Assembly: GCF_000427625.1 (NCBI RefSeq)
Contig: NZ_KE386569.1
Span: forward strand, 4,378,756 to 4,442,755
DNA length: 64,000 nucleotides
DNA from: Methylobacter luteus IMV-B-3098
GTDB lineage: Bacteria > Pseudomonadota > Gammaproteobacteria > Methylococcales > Methylomonadaceae
Reading direction: 5' to 3'
Shown one piece after another: positions 28,850 to 37,697 of the stretch. Numbering within the stretch: the stretch's first letter is position 1; each line of letters opens with the position of its first letter. The notes under the pieces were generated by a model that was given only the letters and a program-made list of their open reading frames with translations, did no database searches and was not told where the DNA came from. Position numbers and translations under genes: made by a program.

Positions 28850-29359
28850 ATGAATAAAATATTAAAATATCTGGCTTATAAATTTCTTAGTCCGGTGAAG
28901 TACGCAAAATTTATAGGTGTTAAATTAGGAGCCAATCCTATTATTAATACAAAGTATTTTGGATCTGAGCCTTACTTGATAGAAATCGGTGACAATATTC
29001 GAACTTCTATAAATGTATATTTTCTTAATCATGATGGTGCTGTGCATGTTTTAAGGAATTTACATAAGGAATTTGAAAAAGCTGATTTATTTAGAAAGAT
29101 TATTATCGGAAATAATGTTTATATTGGTATTAATGTAACTATATTATCAGGTACTAAAGTTGGAGATAATGTTATTATCGGGGCCGGTAGTCTTGTCAGA
29201 GGCGAATTAAAATCCAATAGTGTTTATGCCGGGGTGCCAGTTAAATATATTTGCTCAATTGATGAATTTAAAGAAAAAAATAGTCATCTTTTCATAAATA
29301 CACTTTCAACAGAGCAAGTTAAAAAAGAAAAAATTATAAGGACGATGTTTAATTTATAA
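28850..29359 (+). CDS. Left-handed-beta-helix (hexapeptide) O-acetyltransferase
   Basis: 169-residue acyltransferase of the CatB/WbbJ-type hexapeptide family. The catalytic region reads NVYFLNHDGAVHVLR, with His as the general base, followed by hexapeptide repeats IIIGNNVYIGINVTIL, GTKVGDNVIIGAGSLV and the C-terminal SNSVYAGVPVKYI. It probably acetylates a hydroxyl group of a sugar in the repeat unit, using acetyl-CoA. It is AT-rich, like wzx before it. Confidence 0.88.
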   Translation: MNKILKYLAYKFLSPVKYAKFIGVKLGANPIINTKYFGSEPYLIEIGDNIRTSINVYFLNHDGAVHVLRNLHKEFEKADLFRKIIIGNNVYIGINVTILSGTKVGDNVIIGAGSLVRGELKSNSVYAGVPVKYICSIDEFKEKNSHLFINTLSTEQVKKEKIIRTMFNL

Positions 29360-29723
29360 GAAGGATTTTATCTGGAATCGGCTCATAAGCTTCTAGTGAT
29401 ATTCGCTAAAAATGTTGGTGCTCGTTTGCACAAGCCGATATGAGGGAGTTTAAAACGTTGTTCTTGATACAGCGACAGCGGATGTTCATTTAGTTTTAGT
29501 GAAAGACCAGATACAGAAAAATTTTAGACGAAACCTCCGCGTTATTTGCGCCATTCGATAATGCTGGTGCGCTATCAGGCGTGATTAATTGAACTCTTCA
29601 GACACTCTGGCCGCTCCAGCTAACTGCTAACGTGTCTGCTTACATAAAAAATTAACAATTGAAGCAATTACTGAAACCTATTCACGAAGGTACGTAATTG
29701 TTTTTAATAAGGAGTGCTGTGTA
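29360..29723. other. Gene-free stretch before asnB
   Basis: About 360 bases of higher GC than the neighbouring wzx. No frame of any length or motif was found. It may be scar sequence from insertion of the asparagine-synthase gene between low-GC polysaccharide genes. Confidence 0.4.
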
Positions 29724-31586
29724 ATGTGCGGTATTGTGGGTATTGCCTCTAGCTCGCCGGTTGAGCAGCAAGCATGGCTGCTTAAAGGACGTGATGCCAT
29801 GACGCATCGTGGGCCAGATGATGCAGGAGAATGGTGGTCTGCAGATAAACGAGTAGGCCTGGCTCATCGGCGACTCTCTATTGTGGATCTTTCTCCGGCT
29901 GGACATCAGCCAATGCACGATATGACAAAGAATCTGACTATCGTATTCAATGGTGAAATCTACAACTATCTCGACTTGAAGCAAGAGCTTAAAGGAAAAG
30001 GCTACGTCTTCAATTCTCACAGTGACACTGAAGTGATCCTCTCGGCCTACCTTGAGTGGGGAACGGAATGTCTTTCACGGCTCAACGGCATGTTCGCTTT
30101 TGCCCTATACGATGCCAGGGTAAAAAAAATTTTTCTGGCTCGTGATCGGGCCGGGGAAAAACCTTTGTTCTATGCGCAGGCTAGCGGTGAATTACGTTTT
30201 GCCTCTGAACTGAAAGGGTTGTTGGCTGATTCCGCATTCAACCATGCTATTAATTACGAAGCGCTGGATTGTTATTTATCCATGGGCTATATCCCGGGCG
30301 ATCACTGCGCGATACAGGGCGTGAATAAACTGCCGCCAGCACATGCAATACTGTTTGATTGTGCAATGGGTACAATCAAAGTGTGGCGCTACTGGAGTCT
30401 GCCAGAGCAGGATGTTTTCCCCACCTCCTTCCAAGTCGATGAAGATGAACTACTGGACGAGTTGGAAGTGCTCTTGCAGGATGCGGTTCGTCGTCAATTA
30501 GTCGCGGATGTGCCTGTCGGCGTTCTGTTAAGTGGAGGCGTTGATTCGAGTTTAATAACTGCAATGGCGGTGCGTGAATCTAGCCGAGTTAAAACCTTTA
30601 ACGTGGGGTTTCCAAGTTTTGATAAATACAATGAAGCCCCGCATGCGCGCCTAATAGCTCAGAACTTTGGGACTGAGCATATCGAACTCCAAGCAGACGA
30701 TGTCAGTCCCGATTTATTGCCTATTTTAGCGCGTCAATATGATGAGCCGATGGTTGACTCTTCCATGATTCCCACTTACTTGGTTAGCCAGTTGGTAAGA
30801 CAGCACTGCACCGTGGCGTTAGGTGGCGATGGGGGTGATGAATTATTCGGCGGGTATGCTTATTACAACCGGCTTTTATGGACGCATCAAAAATTTGGAT
30901 GGATTCCCACGGCGCTGCGCAAACCTCTTGCAATCGGCGGTAGTTTGCTGCCTACAGGATTCAAAGGACGGCACACGTTACAGTCTCTCGGAACTGATCT
31001 TTCCCGGGATCTGCCGTCAGTTGCTACTTATTTTGATCCTTTAGCTCGCCGACAATTGTTAAGCTCCATTGATTCTTGCTCTCCAGTAGCAGAAAAGATT
31101 CGTAGTAAGCGAGTTCCTCAAACAACGGATCTTCTGCAACGCGTTACTCGTATGGATTTCAATAATTATCTGGCAGAAGACATTTTAGTCAAAGTAGATC
31201 GAGCCAGCATGTTAACTTCACTGGAAATCCGCGCACCGCTGCTTGATTACCGCATCATTGAATTTGCCTTTGGTCGAGTGCCGTCGTCTCTTAAAACAAC
31301 AATAGATCAACGCAAGATTCTACTAAAGCGGCTTGCCGCTCGCGTTTTGCCTCCAGAATTCGATCTGCAACGCAAACATGGTTTTTCCATTCCGTTGCCT
31401 AATTGGTTGAAAGCTGGCTTGTGGCGGGAAATGTTTTATGAAGTTTTGCTGGATAAGCAATGTTTATTCGATCGAAACGCTGTAAGTCAATTGCTTCAAG
31501 GGCAGGATTCCGGAAAACACAATAGCGAACGGTTGTTTAGCTTAGTGCTGTTTGAACTTTGGCGACGTGAATATCAAATTTCATAA
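29724..31586 (+). CDS. asnB: Asparagine-synthase-type glutamine amidotransferase
   Basis: 620 residues. After removal of Met, Cys2 of MCGIVGIASS is the N-terminal glutaminase nucleophile; HRGPDDAGEW and HRRLSIVDLSPAGHQPM are glutaminase markers. The synthetase half has the PP-loop LSGGVDSSLI near residue 262 and GGDGGDELFGGY. GGAG stands 10 bases before ATG. Within polysaccharide clusters such enzymes amidate uronic acids (for example WbpS in Pseudomonas aeruginosa) or support PEP-CTERM systems. With a UDP-uronate pair at 24.7-27.0 kb, sugar amidation is plausible; plain asparagine synthesis is the alternative. Confidence 0.9.
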   Translation: MCGIVGIASSSPVEQQAWLLKGRDAMTHRGPDDAGEWWSADKRVGLAHRRLSIVDLSPAGHQPMHDMTKNLTIVFNGEIYNYLDLKQELKGKGYVFNSHSDTEVILSAYLEWGTECLSRLNGMFAFALYDARVKKIFLARDRAGEKPLFYAQASGELRFASELKGLLADSAFNHAINYEALDCYLSMGYIPGDHCAIQGVNKLPPAHAILFDCAMGTIKVWRYWSLPEQDVFPTSFQVDEDELLDELEVLLQDAVRRQLVADVPVGVLLSGGVDSSLITAMAVRESSRVKTFNVGFPSFDKYNEAPHARLIAQNFGTEHIELQADDVSPDLLPILARQYDEPMVDSSMIPTYLVSQLVRQHCTVALGGDGGDELFGGYAYYNRLLWTHQKFGWIPTALRKPLAIGGSLLPTGFKGRHTLQSLGTDLSRDLPSVATYFDPLARRQLLSSIDSCSPVAEKIRSKRVPQTTDLLQRVTRMDFNNYLAEDILVKVDRASMLTSLEIRAPLLDYRIIEFAFGRVPSSLKTTIDQRKILLKRLAARVLPPEFDLQRKHGFSIPLPNWLKAGLWREMFYEVLLDKQCLFDRNAVSQLLQGQDSGKHNSERLFSLVLFELWRREYQIS

Positions 31587-31794
31587 TAATTGAATATCCG
31601 TTAACCGAAAAAATAAAAACAGTAGATGGTATTGGATATCTGCAATATGCCAGCTTCCGGACTTGATAATTTACAAACTTTGGCACAGATCAGGTCTTAA
31701 TTAAATTAAGGTGGGGGCGGAGTTGAAAAGATGATTTGTTAATAGTGATCCAAGTACTGAGGAATTAACATCGAAATTATTAAGACTTGGTAGC

Positions 31795-33243
31795 ATGAGA
31801 ATCATTGTGGGCCTTTTGTTGGGAATCTATAGCTTGATAAAAATAAATGCAATATACATTAGATTAGCTTTTATTCTCTTATTATTGGTGCTTTTTTTTG
31901 TAAAGCCTGAATTTGAAAGTGTAACTGATCCCGAAATTTTACTTATTTATATTATTGTCTTTTTTGCTGCAACTTTTATTCATTTATTAAGTGAAAAAGA
32001 TAATAAAAATTGGTTTCGTTTGGACATTATGTTCCTTTTAGGCTATGGAATAGTTCATTTTCAATGGCCGATTATGTTTTCTATTAGTGAAGTTTATCCG
32101 GATAAATTCGCAAAAGTCACAATGAGTTCCTTTTATGTCAATTATGGAACATGGCTCGCGGCAGCAGGTATTGTATCCTGGTTTTTAGGGCATTCTTTTC
32201 TGGCGATAAGAACAGTGCCTGTTAATGTCGATTATTCTTTTAGTTATAAAAAATTGTTATGGCTTACTGTAATATTAAATGTGCTGTTTCTATCTACAGC
32301 AGGATCTGATTATTTATCAGGCGGTGTATATAAAGGCTCGGGAGGCTCAGCTGCGGGTGAAGGTATTGCAGCATATTTTCAGTTACTTCTTTCATTTTCA
32401 ATAGTAGTTATAACCGCTACTATTTTATTAAACTATAAGAATAATTTTAAATTTAATAGTATGGTCTGGCTGCTAAGCTTGGATAAAAAATATTTATTTC
32501 TGACTATTTGCTATATTTTGTTATTTTTTTCTATTGGTGATAGAGGGGCATCGATACAAGTTATTTTTGCATTTCTTGTTTTATTTGGAAGCTTAATTAG
32601 ACCTATAAAATTTATAGAACTAATTATAATGACTATTATCGGGTCGCTATTGTTAACATTGATCGGGTTAGGAAGAAGCGCTAAGGATGGCGATAATATA
32701 TTATCATCAGGGTTAGATAACTTCGAAATGACATCGGGTTATGATATTACTTTGGAACTGGCGAATAGTGCAAGAACACTATACAGCACATTATCAGCTG
32801 TACCGCAATATCATGATTATTTCTATGGCAAGCTTTGGCTTGACAAAATACTGAGTATTTTCCCTTTTGCTCAGAATATTTATTTACAGCTTTCAGAAGA
32901 TGTTACCTATGAAATGGGTTCGTCGGCATATATTACATATTTGAAATTTGGACTTTACCCACCCTCGGGCGAAGGAACTTCCCTGGTAGCGGATATATTT
33001 CTAAACTTCGGTTTGATCGGCGTATTGTTTTGCTTATTTCTTTTAGGAATGTTTTTTAAGAAAGTAGAAAACGAGCTTAAGCTACAGCAAAACTATTATT
33101 GGATGGTAACAGCCGCTTTGCTTGCTAGCATGGCATTTTATATGGGGCGGGGCAGTTTTTTTGATCCTCTTAGAATGATTATTTGGGGCCTGGGATTATC
33201 TTATTTTTTTGTTAGATGGAGGAAAAGAGAGTGTATAAGGTAG
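31795..33243 (+). CDS. wzy: Wzy-type repeat-unit polymerase
   Basis: 482-residue protein with about 11-12 hydrophobic segments, a large periplasmic loop near residues 290-370 and a Gly/Arg-rich motif, ISSLGRSAKDGD-like, in its middle. This is the pattern of O-antigen or oligosaccharide-repeat-unit polymerases, which have very low sequence identity. It lies between the acetyltransferase/asnB pair and two GT4 genes and is AT-rich. No other gene nearby fits the role except the Wzy_C protein at 44.9 kb. The 3' end overlaps the next gene by 13 bases. Confidence 0.8.
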   Translation: MRIIVGLLLGIYSLIKINAIYIRLAFILLLLVLFFVKPEFESVTDPEILLIYIIVFFAATFIHLLSEKDNKNWFRLDIMFLLGYGIVHFQWPIMFSISEVYPDKFAKVTMSSFYVNYGTWLAAAGIVSWFLGHSFLAIRTVPVNVDYSFSYKKLLWLTVILNVLFLSTAGSDYLSGGVYKGSGGSAAGEGIAAYFQLLLSFSIVVITATILLNYKNNFKFNSMVWLLSLDKKYLFLTICYILLFFSIGDRGASIQVIFAFLVLFGSLIRPIKFIELIIMTIIGSLLLTLIGLGRSAKDGDNILSSGLDNFEMTSGYDITLELANSARTLYSTLSAVPQYHDYFYGKLWLDKILSIFPFAQNIYLQLSEDVTYEMGSSAYITYLKFGLYPPSGEGTSLVADIFLNFGLIGVLFCLFLLGMFFKKVENELKLQQNYYWMVTAALLASMAFYMGRGSFFDPLRMIIWGLGLSYFFVRWRKRECIR

Positions 33244-34301
33244 TTCTGGTTATTCCCACCATGCGTCAAGGTGGAGCTGAGCGAGTTATGTCAGAGCTGG
33301 CAAATGCCTGGAGCACTCAACAACATGAAATACACCTTGTATTATTAGCTAAATCTGAAAACTTTTATTATATCAACGATAATGTAATTATTCATAATCT
33401 AGGGTTTAGTCATTCGGGGCTATTCATTAAGGTTTTTAATGAACTGAAAGTTTTCTTTAAATTAAGAAAAATACTAAAAGAACAAAAGCCTGATTTTGTA
33501 CTAAGCTTTATGAGTAAGTACAATATATTGACGATTCTTGCTGCTTCTTATCTGAATGTGAAAGTATTTGTCTCAGACCGAAGTAATCCTAAAAAAAAGT
33601 TGCCATTTCTTATCTCATTTCTAAGAAAAATTACTTATAGATTTGCTGATGGAATTATCGCTCAAACCAGTCTGGCTAAATTAGTTCTTGAAAAAAATAC
33701 AGGTAATAGAAATGTAATGGTTATTCCAAATCCGTTAAAAGCTATTTCTATTTACGAAAATATTGAGAAAGAGAAAATTATATTAAATGTCGGCCGTTTA
33801 GTTAATGAAAAGGGTCAAAAGTATCTTTTAGAGGCATTCAAAAAAATTAAAGATACAGAATGGAAAATAGCTATATTAGGTGATGGACCGTTATATGATC
33901 AGTTAAAAAAACAGGCTGAAAGGTTAGGTTTAAATGATCAAGTAATAATGCCTGGTGCAGTTAATGAAATAGATAACTGGCTAGCTAAGGCATCTGTATT
34001 TGCTTTTCCATCCATCTCAGAAGGTTTTCCTAATGCGCTTGTAGAGGCAATGGCTGCTGGACTTCCCTGTGTCAGTTTTGATTGTGACGCCGGGCCAAGA
34101 GATATAATTATTGATGGCAAAAATGGCTACCTGGTGCCTGTGCGGGATGTTGAGCTTCTTGCTAACCGATTAGAAACCTTAATTAATAACGCAGAAATTA
34201 GGACGCAGTTATCCAAAGAAGCGGCAAATATAGTTAATGGTTTTGCTGTAGAAAAAATATCAGATGACTATCTAACATTCTGCACGGGCACAATAAAATG
34301 A
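33231..34301 (+). CDS. GT4-family glycosyltransferase
   Basis: 356 residues from GTG 33231. GT-B fold: the N-terminal IPTMRQGGAERVMSELANAW Gly-loop, and the C-terminal donor-binding motif SEGFPNALVEAMAAGLP with the E-x7-E pair. Retaining transferase using a nucleotide sugar. GGAGG stands 8 bases before the GTG; an ATG 15 bases earlier overlaps that Shine-Dalgarno itself, so GTG is the better start. It overlaps wzy upstream, and the next glycosyltransferase starts within its stop codon (ATGA), so the three genes are coupled. It is AT-rich. Confidence 0.9.
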   Translation: MYKVVLVIPTMRQGGAERVMSELANAWSTQQHEIHLVLLAKSENFYYINDNVIIHNLGFSHSGLFIKVFNELKVFFKLRKILKEQKPDFVLSFMSKYNILTILAASYLNVKVFVSDRSNPKKKLPFLISFLRKITYRFADGIIAQTSLAKLVLEKNTGNRNVMVIPNPLKAISIYENIEKEKIILNVGRLVNEKGQKYLLEAFKKIKDTEWKIAILGDGPLYDQLKKQAERLGLNDQVIMPGAVNEIDNWLAKASVFAFPSISEGFPNALVEAMAAGLPCVSFDCDAGPRDIIIDGKNGYLVPVRDVELLANRLETLINNAEIRTQLSKEAANIVNGFAVEKISDDYLTFCTGTIK

Positions 34302-35431
34302 AAATTATTGTAATTAACGCCCTAAGTGCTCTTCGAGGCGGCGGTCAGACTTATCTGATTAACTTGCTCAGTTATTTACCAGAAGGCGATTTTAAGGTCT
34401 TGCTTTTGGTAAATAGTCAGAATAAACAGTTGTTTTCACAATACAGTTCAGATCGTATAGAACTCTTTGAAGCGGTATGGGCGTCAAAAAGCATTCTGCA
34501 CCGGACTATGTGGGAGCGGATTACTCTGCCTTTCAAGTTGAAAGAATGGCGAGCGACGATCTATTATGCGCCCGGTGGTGTCATGATTACCACCGCCCCA
34601 AAAGGCTGTCTCAGCGCCACTGCCTTAAGAAATATGCTGCCATTTGATGACAGGGAGCGGAAGCGGTTTCCGCTTATTTCAATTATTCGATTCAAACTGT
34701 GGTTGTTGCGCTTTGTGTTTTTGAAGTCATATCAAAAGTCAGATAGGGTCGTGTTTATATCCGAGTATTCAATGTCGGTTATTAAGCAATATATGCCGGA
34801 TATAGAGAATAAAGGCGTTGTTGTTCCACATGGGCTTAACAGTCGGTTTTTAAATGCTGAAGATTCTTATGATTTGCCGGATATTCTGAAGCCAAACCAA
34901 TTCTATCTGTATGTTTCAATATTGGATGTCTATAAGGCGCAAAAAGAGATTGTAAAAACTTGGAGGAAACTGCTGGACAATAATTTTCCGTATCCTCTGG
35001 TTTTGGCTGGGCCGAAATATAATCAATATGGCGAAGAAACCATGGCATTGATTGATCAGCTAGGGCTTGCGGATAAAGTGATTTACTTAGGAAAAGTTGA
35101 TTATGAAAAATTACCCAGTCTTTATAAGTCTGCCAGGGTCTTGCTGTTTGCTTCATCCTGCGAATGCTGCCCAAATATCTTGCTTGAAAAACTCGCGGCC
35201 GGGAAACCGGTACTTTGTTCAAATATAGAGCCGATGCCTGAGTTTGGCGGGGATGCAGTAGTTTATTTTGATCCTTACGAGCCAGCCGATTTGTGTGAAA
35301 AAATCATGAGTACGGAAACAGATGCTTCAATGATGAATGAAATGGCTGATAGGGCGTATAAACAGGCGTTAAAATTTGATTGGAGCAATACTGCGCAAAA
35401 AACAATAGACTTTCTTATAAAAAATAATTAA
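34298..35431 (+). CDS. GT4-family glycosyltransferase
   Basis: 377-residue GT-B transferase. The N-terminal Gly-rich loop is SALRGGGQTYLINLL and the donor site is ASSCECCPNILLEKLAAGKP. It overlaps the previous gene by 4 bases (ATGA). GC content is higher than in the previous two genes, so the AT-rich block ends here. Donor and acceptor are unknown. Confidence 0.9.
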   Translation: MKIIVINALSALRGGGQTYLINLLSYLPEGDFKVLLLVNSQNKQLFSQYSSDRIELFEAVWASKSILHRTMWERITLPFKLKEWRATIYYAPGGVMITTAPKGCLSATALRNMLPFDDRERKRFPLISIIRFKLWLLRFVFLKSYQKSDRVVFISEYSMSVIKQYMPDIENKGVVVPHGLNSRFLNAEDSYDLPDILKPNQFYLYVSILDVYKAQKEIVKTWRKLLDNNFPYPLVLAGPKYNQYGEETMALIDQLGLADKVIYLGKVDYEKLPSLYKSARVLLFASSCECCPNILLEKLAAGKPVLCSNIEPMPEFGGDAVVYFDPYEPADLCEKIMSTETDASMMNEMADRAYKQALKFDWSNTAQKTIDFLIKNN

Positions 35432-35541
35432 ATCAGATAAATAATTATTAATTTTAGATAAGTGCATATTCCAACCTAACAAGTCCATACAGATAGGCAG
35501 GTCCAGCCTAAAATTATTTACCGATATCCTATTAATATTGA

Positions 35542-35559
35542 AAAACAAACAAGCAGTAT
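35542..35559 (+). repeat. 18-base direct repeat, first copy
   Basis: AAAACAAACAAGCAGTAT occurs here and again at 37312-37329. The bases before it are also similar (TAATATTG here, TAATACTG there). Each copy lies shortly upstream of a 33-bp CRP-type element, so the pair flanks the acyltransferase gene in direct orientation. Confidence 0.85.
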
Positions 35560-35560
35560 T

Positions 35561-35606
35561 AAAGGTGAATTTCATCACAAATTTTATAAGCTATTATATT
35601 TATAAT
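35561..35606 (+). promoter_or_regulatory. CRP-type 33-bp element, copy 2, with TATAAT
   Basis: AAAGGTGA, six bases, TCACAAA, one base, TTTATAA at 35561-35593. A perfect TATAAT lies at 35601-35606. A start point near 35613 puts the dyad centre (35571.5) at about -41.5, the exact geometry of a class II CRP-dependent promoter. The leader to the acyltransferase gene would be about 308 bases. Confidence 0.75.
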
Positions 35607-35920
35607 GTAATAGTGTAAAAATTTATCTGTAATAGAAATATTTCGTTTTAAATATTTTTAATATTAAATTTCCTATTTTTATTATATTAAAGATTTAGAA
35701 AATGTGGCTAAATAGAATTGCTCTAGCACTCTGTTAAAAATTAGGTGCCAGCTGGCGCGAATGGGCGGAGATGATATTGATGCTTCAATAGTTTGGGTTA
35801 TATCTGAAGTGTCTCGTTGCCGTTTAAAAGACGTGATTCCACATGTTTCAAATAATTCCATATAGATAATGTGCGGCGCCTTTTTGATGCGCCTAACTAT
35901 AAGTCAGACGGTAATTACAT

Positions 35921-37012
35921 ATGACAAATACCAGAGTCAATGAAATCGATTTGCTGAGATTCTTTGCTGCATTATCGGTTGTATTTTTCCATTATTCGTT
36001 TAGAGGCTACGCCGCAGATGCGATGTCAGTCATGCCATACCCATTATTGGCCCCTTTTTCCAAGTATGGCTATCTTGGCGTTGAGCTATTTTTCATCATC
36101 AGCGGATTTGTCATTCTGATGACCGCTGCAAGCGGAAGTTTGAGACGCTTTTTTGTTTCAAGAGTTGTTCGGCTTTATCCTGCTTTTTGGGCGTGTTGCA
36201 CTATTACATTCGCTGCAATCATTGCTATCGGGGGCTCACGATTTTCGGCATCTATAAGTCAGTATCTAATTAACTTGACCATGCTGAACGGTTTTGTCGG
36301 CGTGCCTTCCATTGATGGTGTTTACGGGACTTTGTTGGTAGAGATGAAGTTTTACGCCTTGGTTGCAGTCATTTTGGCAATTGGCAGAATTCATCAGGCA
36401 CAGTTATTTCTAATTTTATGGCTGATCGCCTCGATTGCTCTTGAGATCATGCCCATAAGCTCACTGCGATCTCTTCTGATAGTTGAATTCTCCGCTTATT
36501 TTATAGCTGGTGCGACCTATTTCTTGATCTGGTCTCAAGGCGTTTCTCTAACAAGAGTTGGGATGATTATTTTGTCGTGGGGTCTCGCCGTATTTCAGAC
36601 GGTCAATCGCCTGTCAACTTTTGAGAAGCACTACAATACGGTTATGAGTAGCGACGTAGTTGCCGGAATTATTACCGTTTTCTTTTTTGTGATGCTCCTG
36701 GTTTCTCTAAAACGCACAGGTTTTTTTAGTCGCAATAACTGGCTATTGGCTGGTTCGCTCACCTATCCGCTTTATCTTCTTCACCAAAATATCGGATTTA
36801 TGATTTTTAACATTGCCTATCCGGCAATCAATCCTCATCTACTTCTTTGGAGCACTATAGCTGCTGCTCTCGGAGCAGCATATGCTGTGCATGTTTTTAT
36901 TGAGAAAAAATTTTCATTACCACTTAAAAATGCCATTAACAACTCTATCAATTTCATGCAGCGCCTAGTAAACACTGCAATACAGGAAGTGAGTAGTATA
37001 AAGACGCGATAG
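35921..37012 (+). CDS. Acyltransferase-3 (OafA/YrhL-type) membrane protein
   Basis: 363-residue inner-membrane protein with about 10 helices. The family marks are present: an N-terminal NEIDLLRFFAALSVVFFHY with the catalytic His, GYLGVELFFIISGFVI, and the later RLYPAFW and SLTYPLYLLH segments. These proteins add acetyl or other acyl groups to sugars of O-antigens and exopolysaccharides. It is flanked by two related regulatory regions in direct orientation, so it could be a mobile cassette. It has its own predicted promoter (copy 2). Confidence 0.9.
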   Translation: MTNTRVNEIDLLRFFAALSVVFFHYSFRGYAADAMSVMPYPLLAPFSKYGYLGVELFFIISGFVILMTAASGSLRRFFVSRVVRLYPAFWACCTITFAAIIAIGGSRFSASISQYLINLTMLNGFVGVPSIDGVYGTLLVEMKFYALVAVILAIGRIHQAQLFLILWLIASIALEIMPISSLRSLLIVEFSAYFIAGATYFLIWSQGVSLTRVGMIILSWGLAVFQTVNRLSTFEKHYNTVMSSDVVAGIITVFFFVMLLVSLKRTGFFSRNNWLLAGSLTYPLYLLHQNIGFMIFNIAYPAINPHLLLWSTIAAALGAAYAVHVFIEKKFSLPLKNAINNSINFMQRLVNTAIQEVSSIKTR

Positions 37013-37311
37013 ATTTGGGCATTTCCTCCGCGAAGCGTTTCCTGCATGATGAAATGCAAAGCTCTACAAACCTGCATCGAGTCTACGTACTCAGCTTTAT
37101 ACTTTAGCTTGGGAGTTCAAACAATAGGATATAGTTGCATGTTATATGCTATTTTGAGTCAAGTGATTTATAGGAAGATTATAAATATGGAAAAGTACTC
37201 GTTACTTCAGATAAGTAAACGCTAACCATAAATCAACTATATTCCAATCTGACCGGCGCATATAAAAACTGGTTCTGTCTAGAAATACCTGTCCATATTC
37301 TGGTAATACTG

Positions 37312-37329
37312 AAAACAAACAAGCAGTAT
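37312..37329 (+). repeat. 18-base direct repeat, second copy
   Basis: Same 18 bases as at 35542-35559. Here 15 more bases separate it from the 33-bp element than at the first site. Confidence 0.85.
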
Positions 37330-37345
37330 AACCAGGCTGTAAAAT

Positions 37346-37391
37346 AAAGGTGATATTCATCACAAACTTTATAAGTTATCAACTTTTTAAT
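37346..37391 (+). promoter_or_regulatory. CRP-type 33-bp element, copy 3, with TTTAAT
   Basis: Same motif at 37346-37378; dyad GTGA-N6-TCAC at 37350-37363. At the identical distance used by copy 2 stands TTTAAT (37386-37391), 5 of 6 matches to a -10. It drives rightward toward the FucNAc genes, more than 1 kb away, unless copy 4 supersedes it. Confidence 0.7.
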
Positions 37392-37553
37392 AGAAAAATA
37401 TAATAAACTATATTTTTATAAGTAAGCTCCTTGTTAATTGCTATCAATAAGTTGACATGTGTTTAAAATCTTTTTTACATATAAGTTAATGTAAAAGAAT
37501 GAAAATTCAGAAGATAATGTTTATCTAGTACTAATAATTTATATAGTGATAAC

Positions 37554-37599
37554 AAAGGTGATTATTGTCACAAACTTTATAAATTATAATTTTTCTAAA
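37554..37599 (+). promoter_or_regulatory. CRP-type 33-bp element, copy 4
   Basis: Same motif at 37554-37586; dyad at 37558-37571. TCTAAA (37594-37599) lies at the same spacing as the -10 of copies 2 and 3 (4 of 6 matches). It is the copy nearest to the transposase remnant and the FucNAc genes. Confidence 0.7.
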
Positions 37600-37697
37600 T
37601 ATAAATATGTTATAAAATTAATTTTAATATATAAAATTTTGAAAAATTAATATGCATTAAAGTTCCCGTTTTCCACATATAAAGGACCAAATAAAAA

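Larger units (their letters stand above)
35432..35920. other. Gene-free region upstream of the acyltransferase
   Basis: About 490 bases, mostly AT-rich. It holds an 18-base block at 35542-35559, copy 2 of the 33-bp element and a perfect TATAAT. From about 35735 composition returns to average. No frame of any note. Confidence 0.6.
37013..37697. other. AT-rich gene-free region with two CRP-type elements
   Basis: About 685 bases. No gene. It contains the second copy of the 18-base direct repeat at 37312-37329, and 33-bp elements at 37346 and 37554. A run of AT-rich sequence precedes the transposase remnant. Confidence 0.65.
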
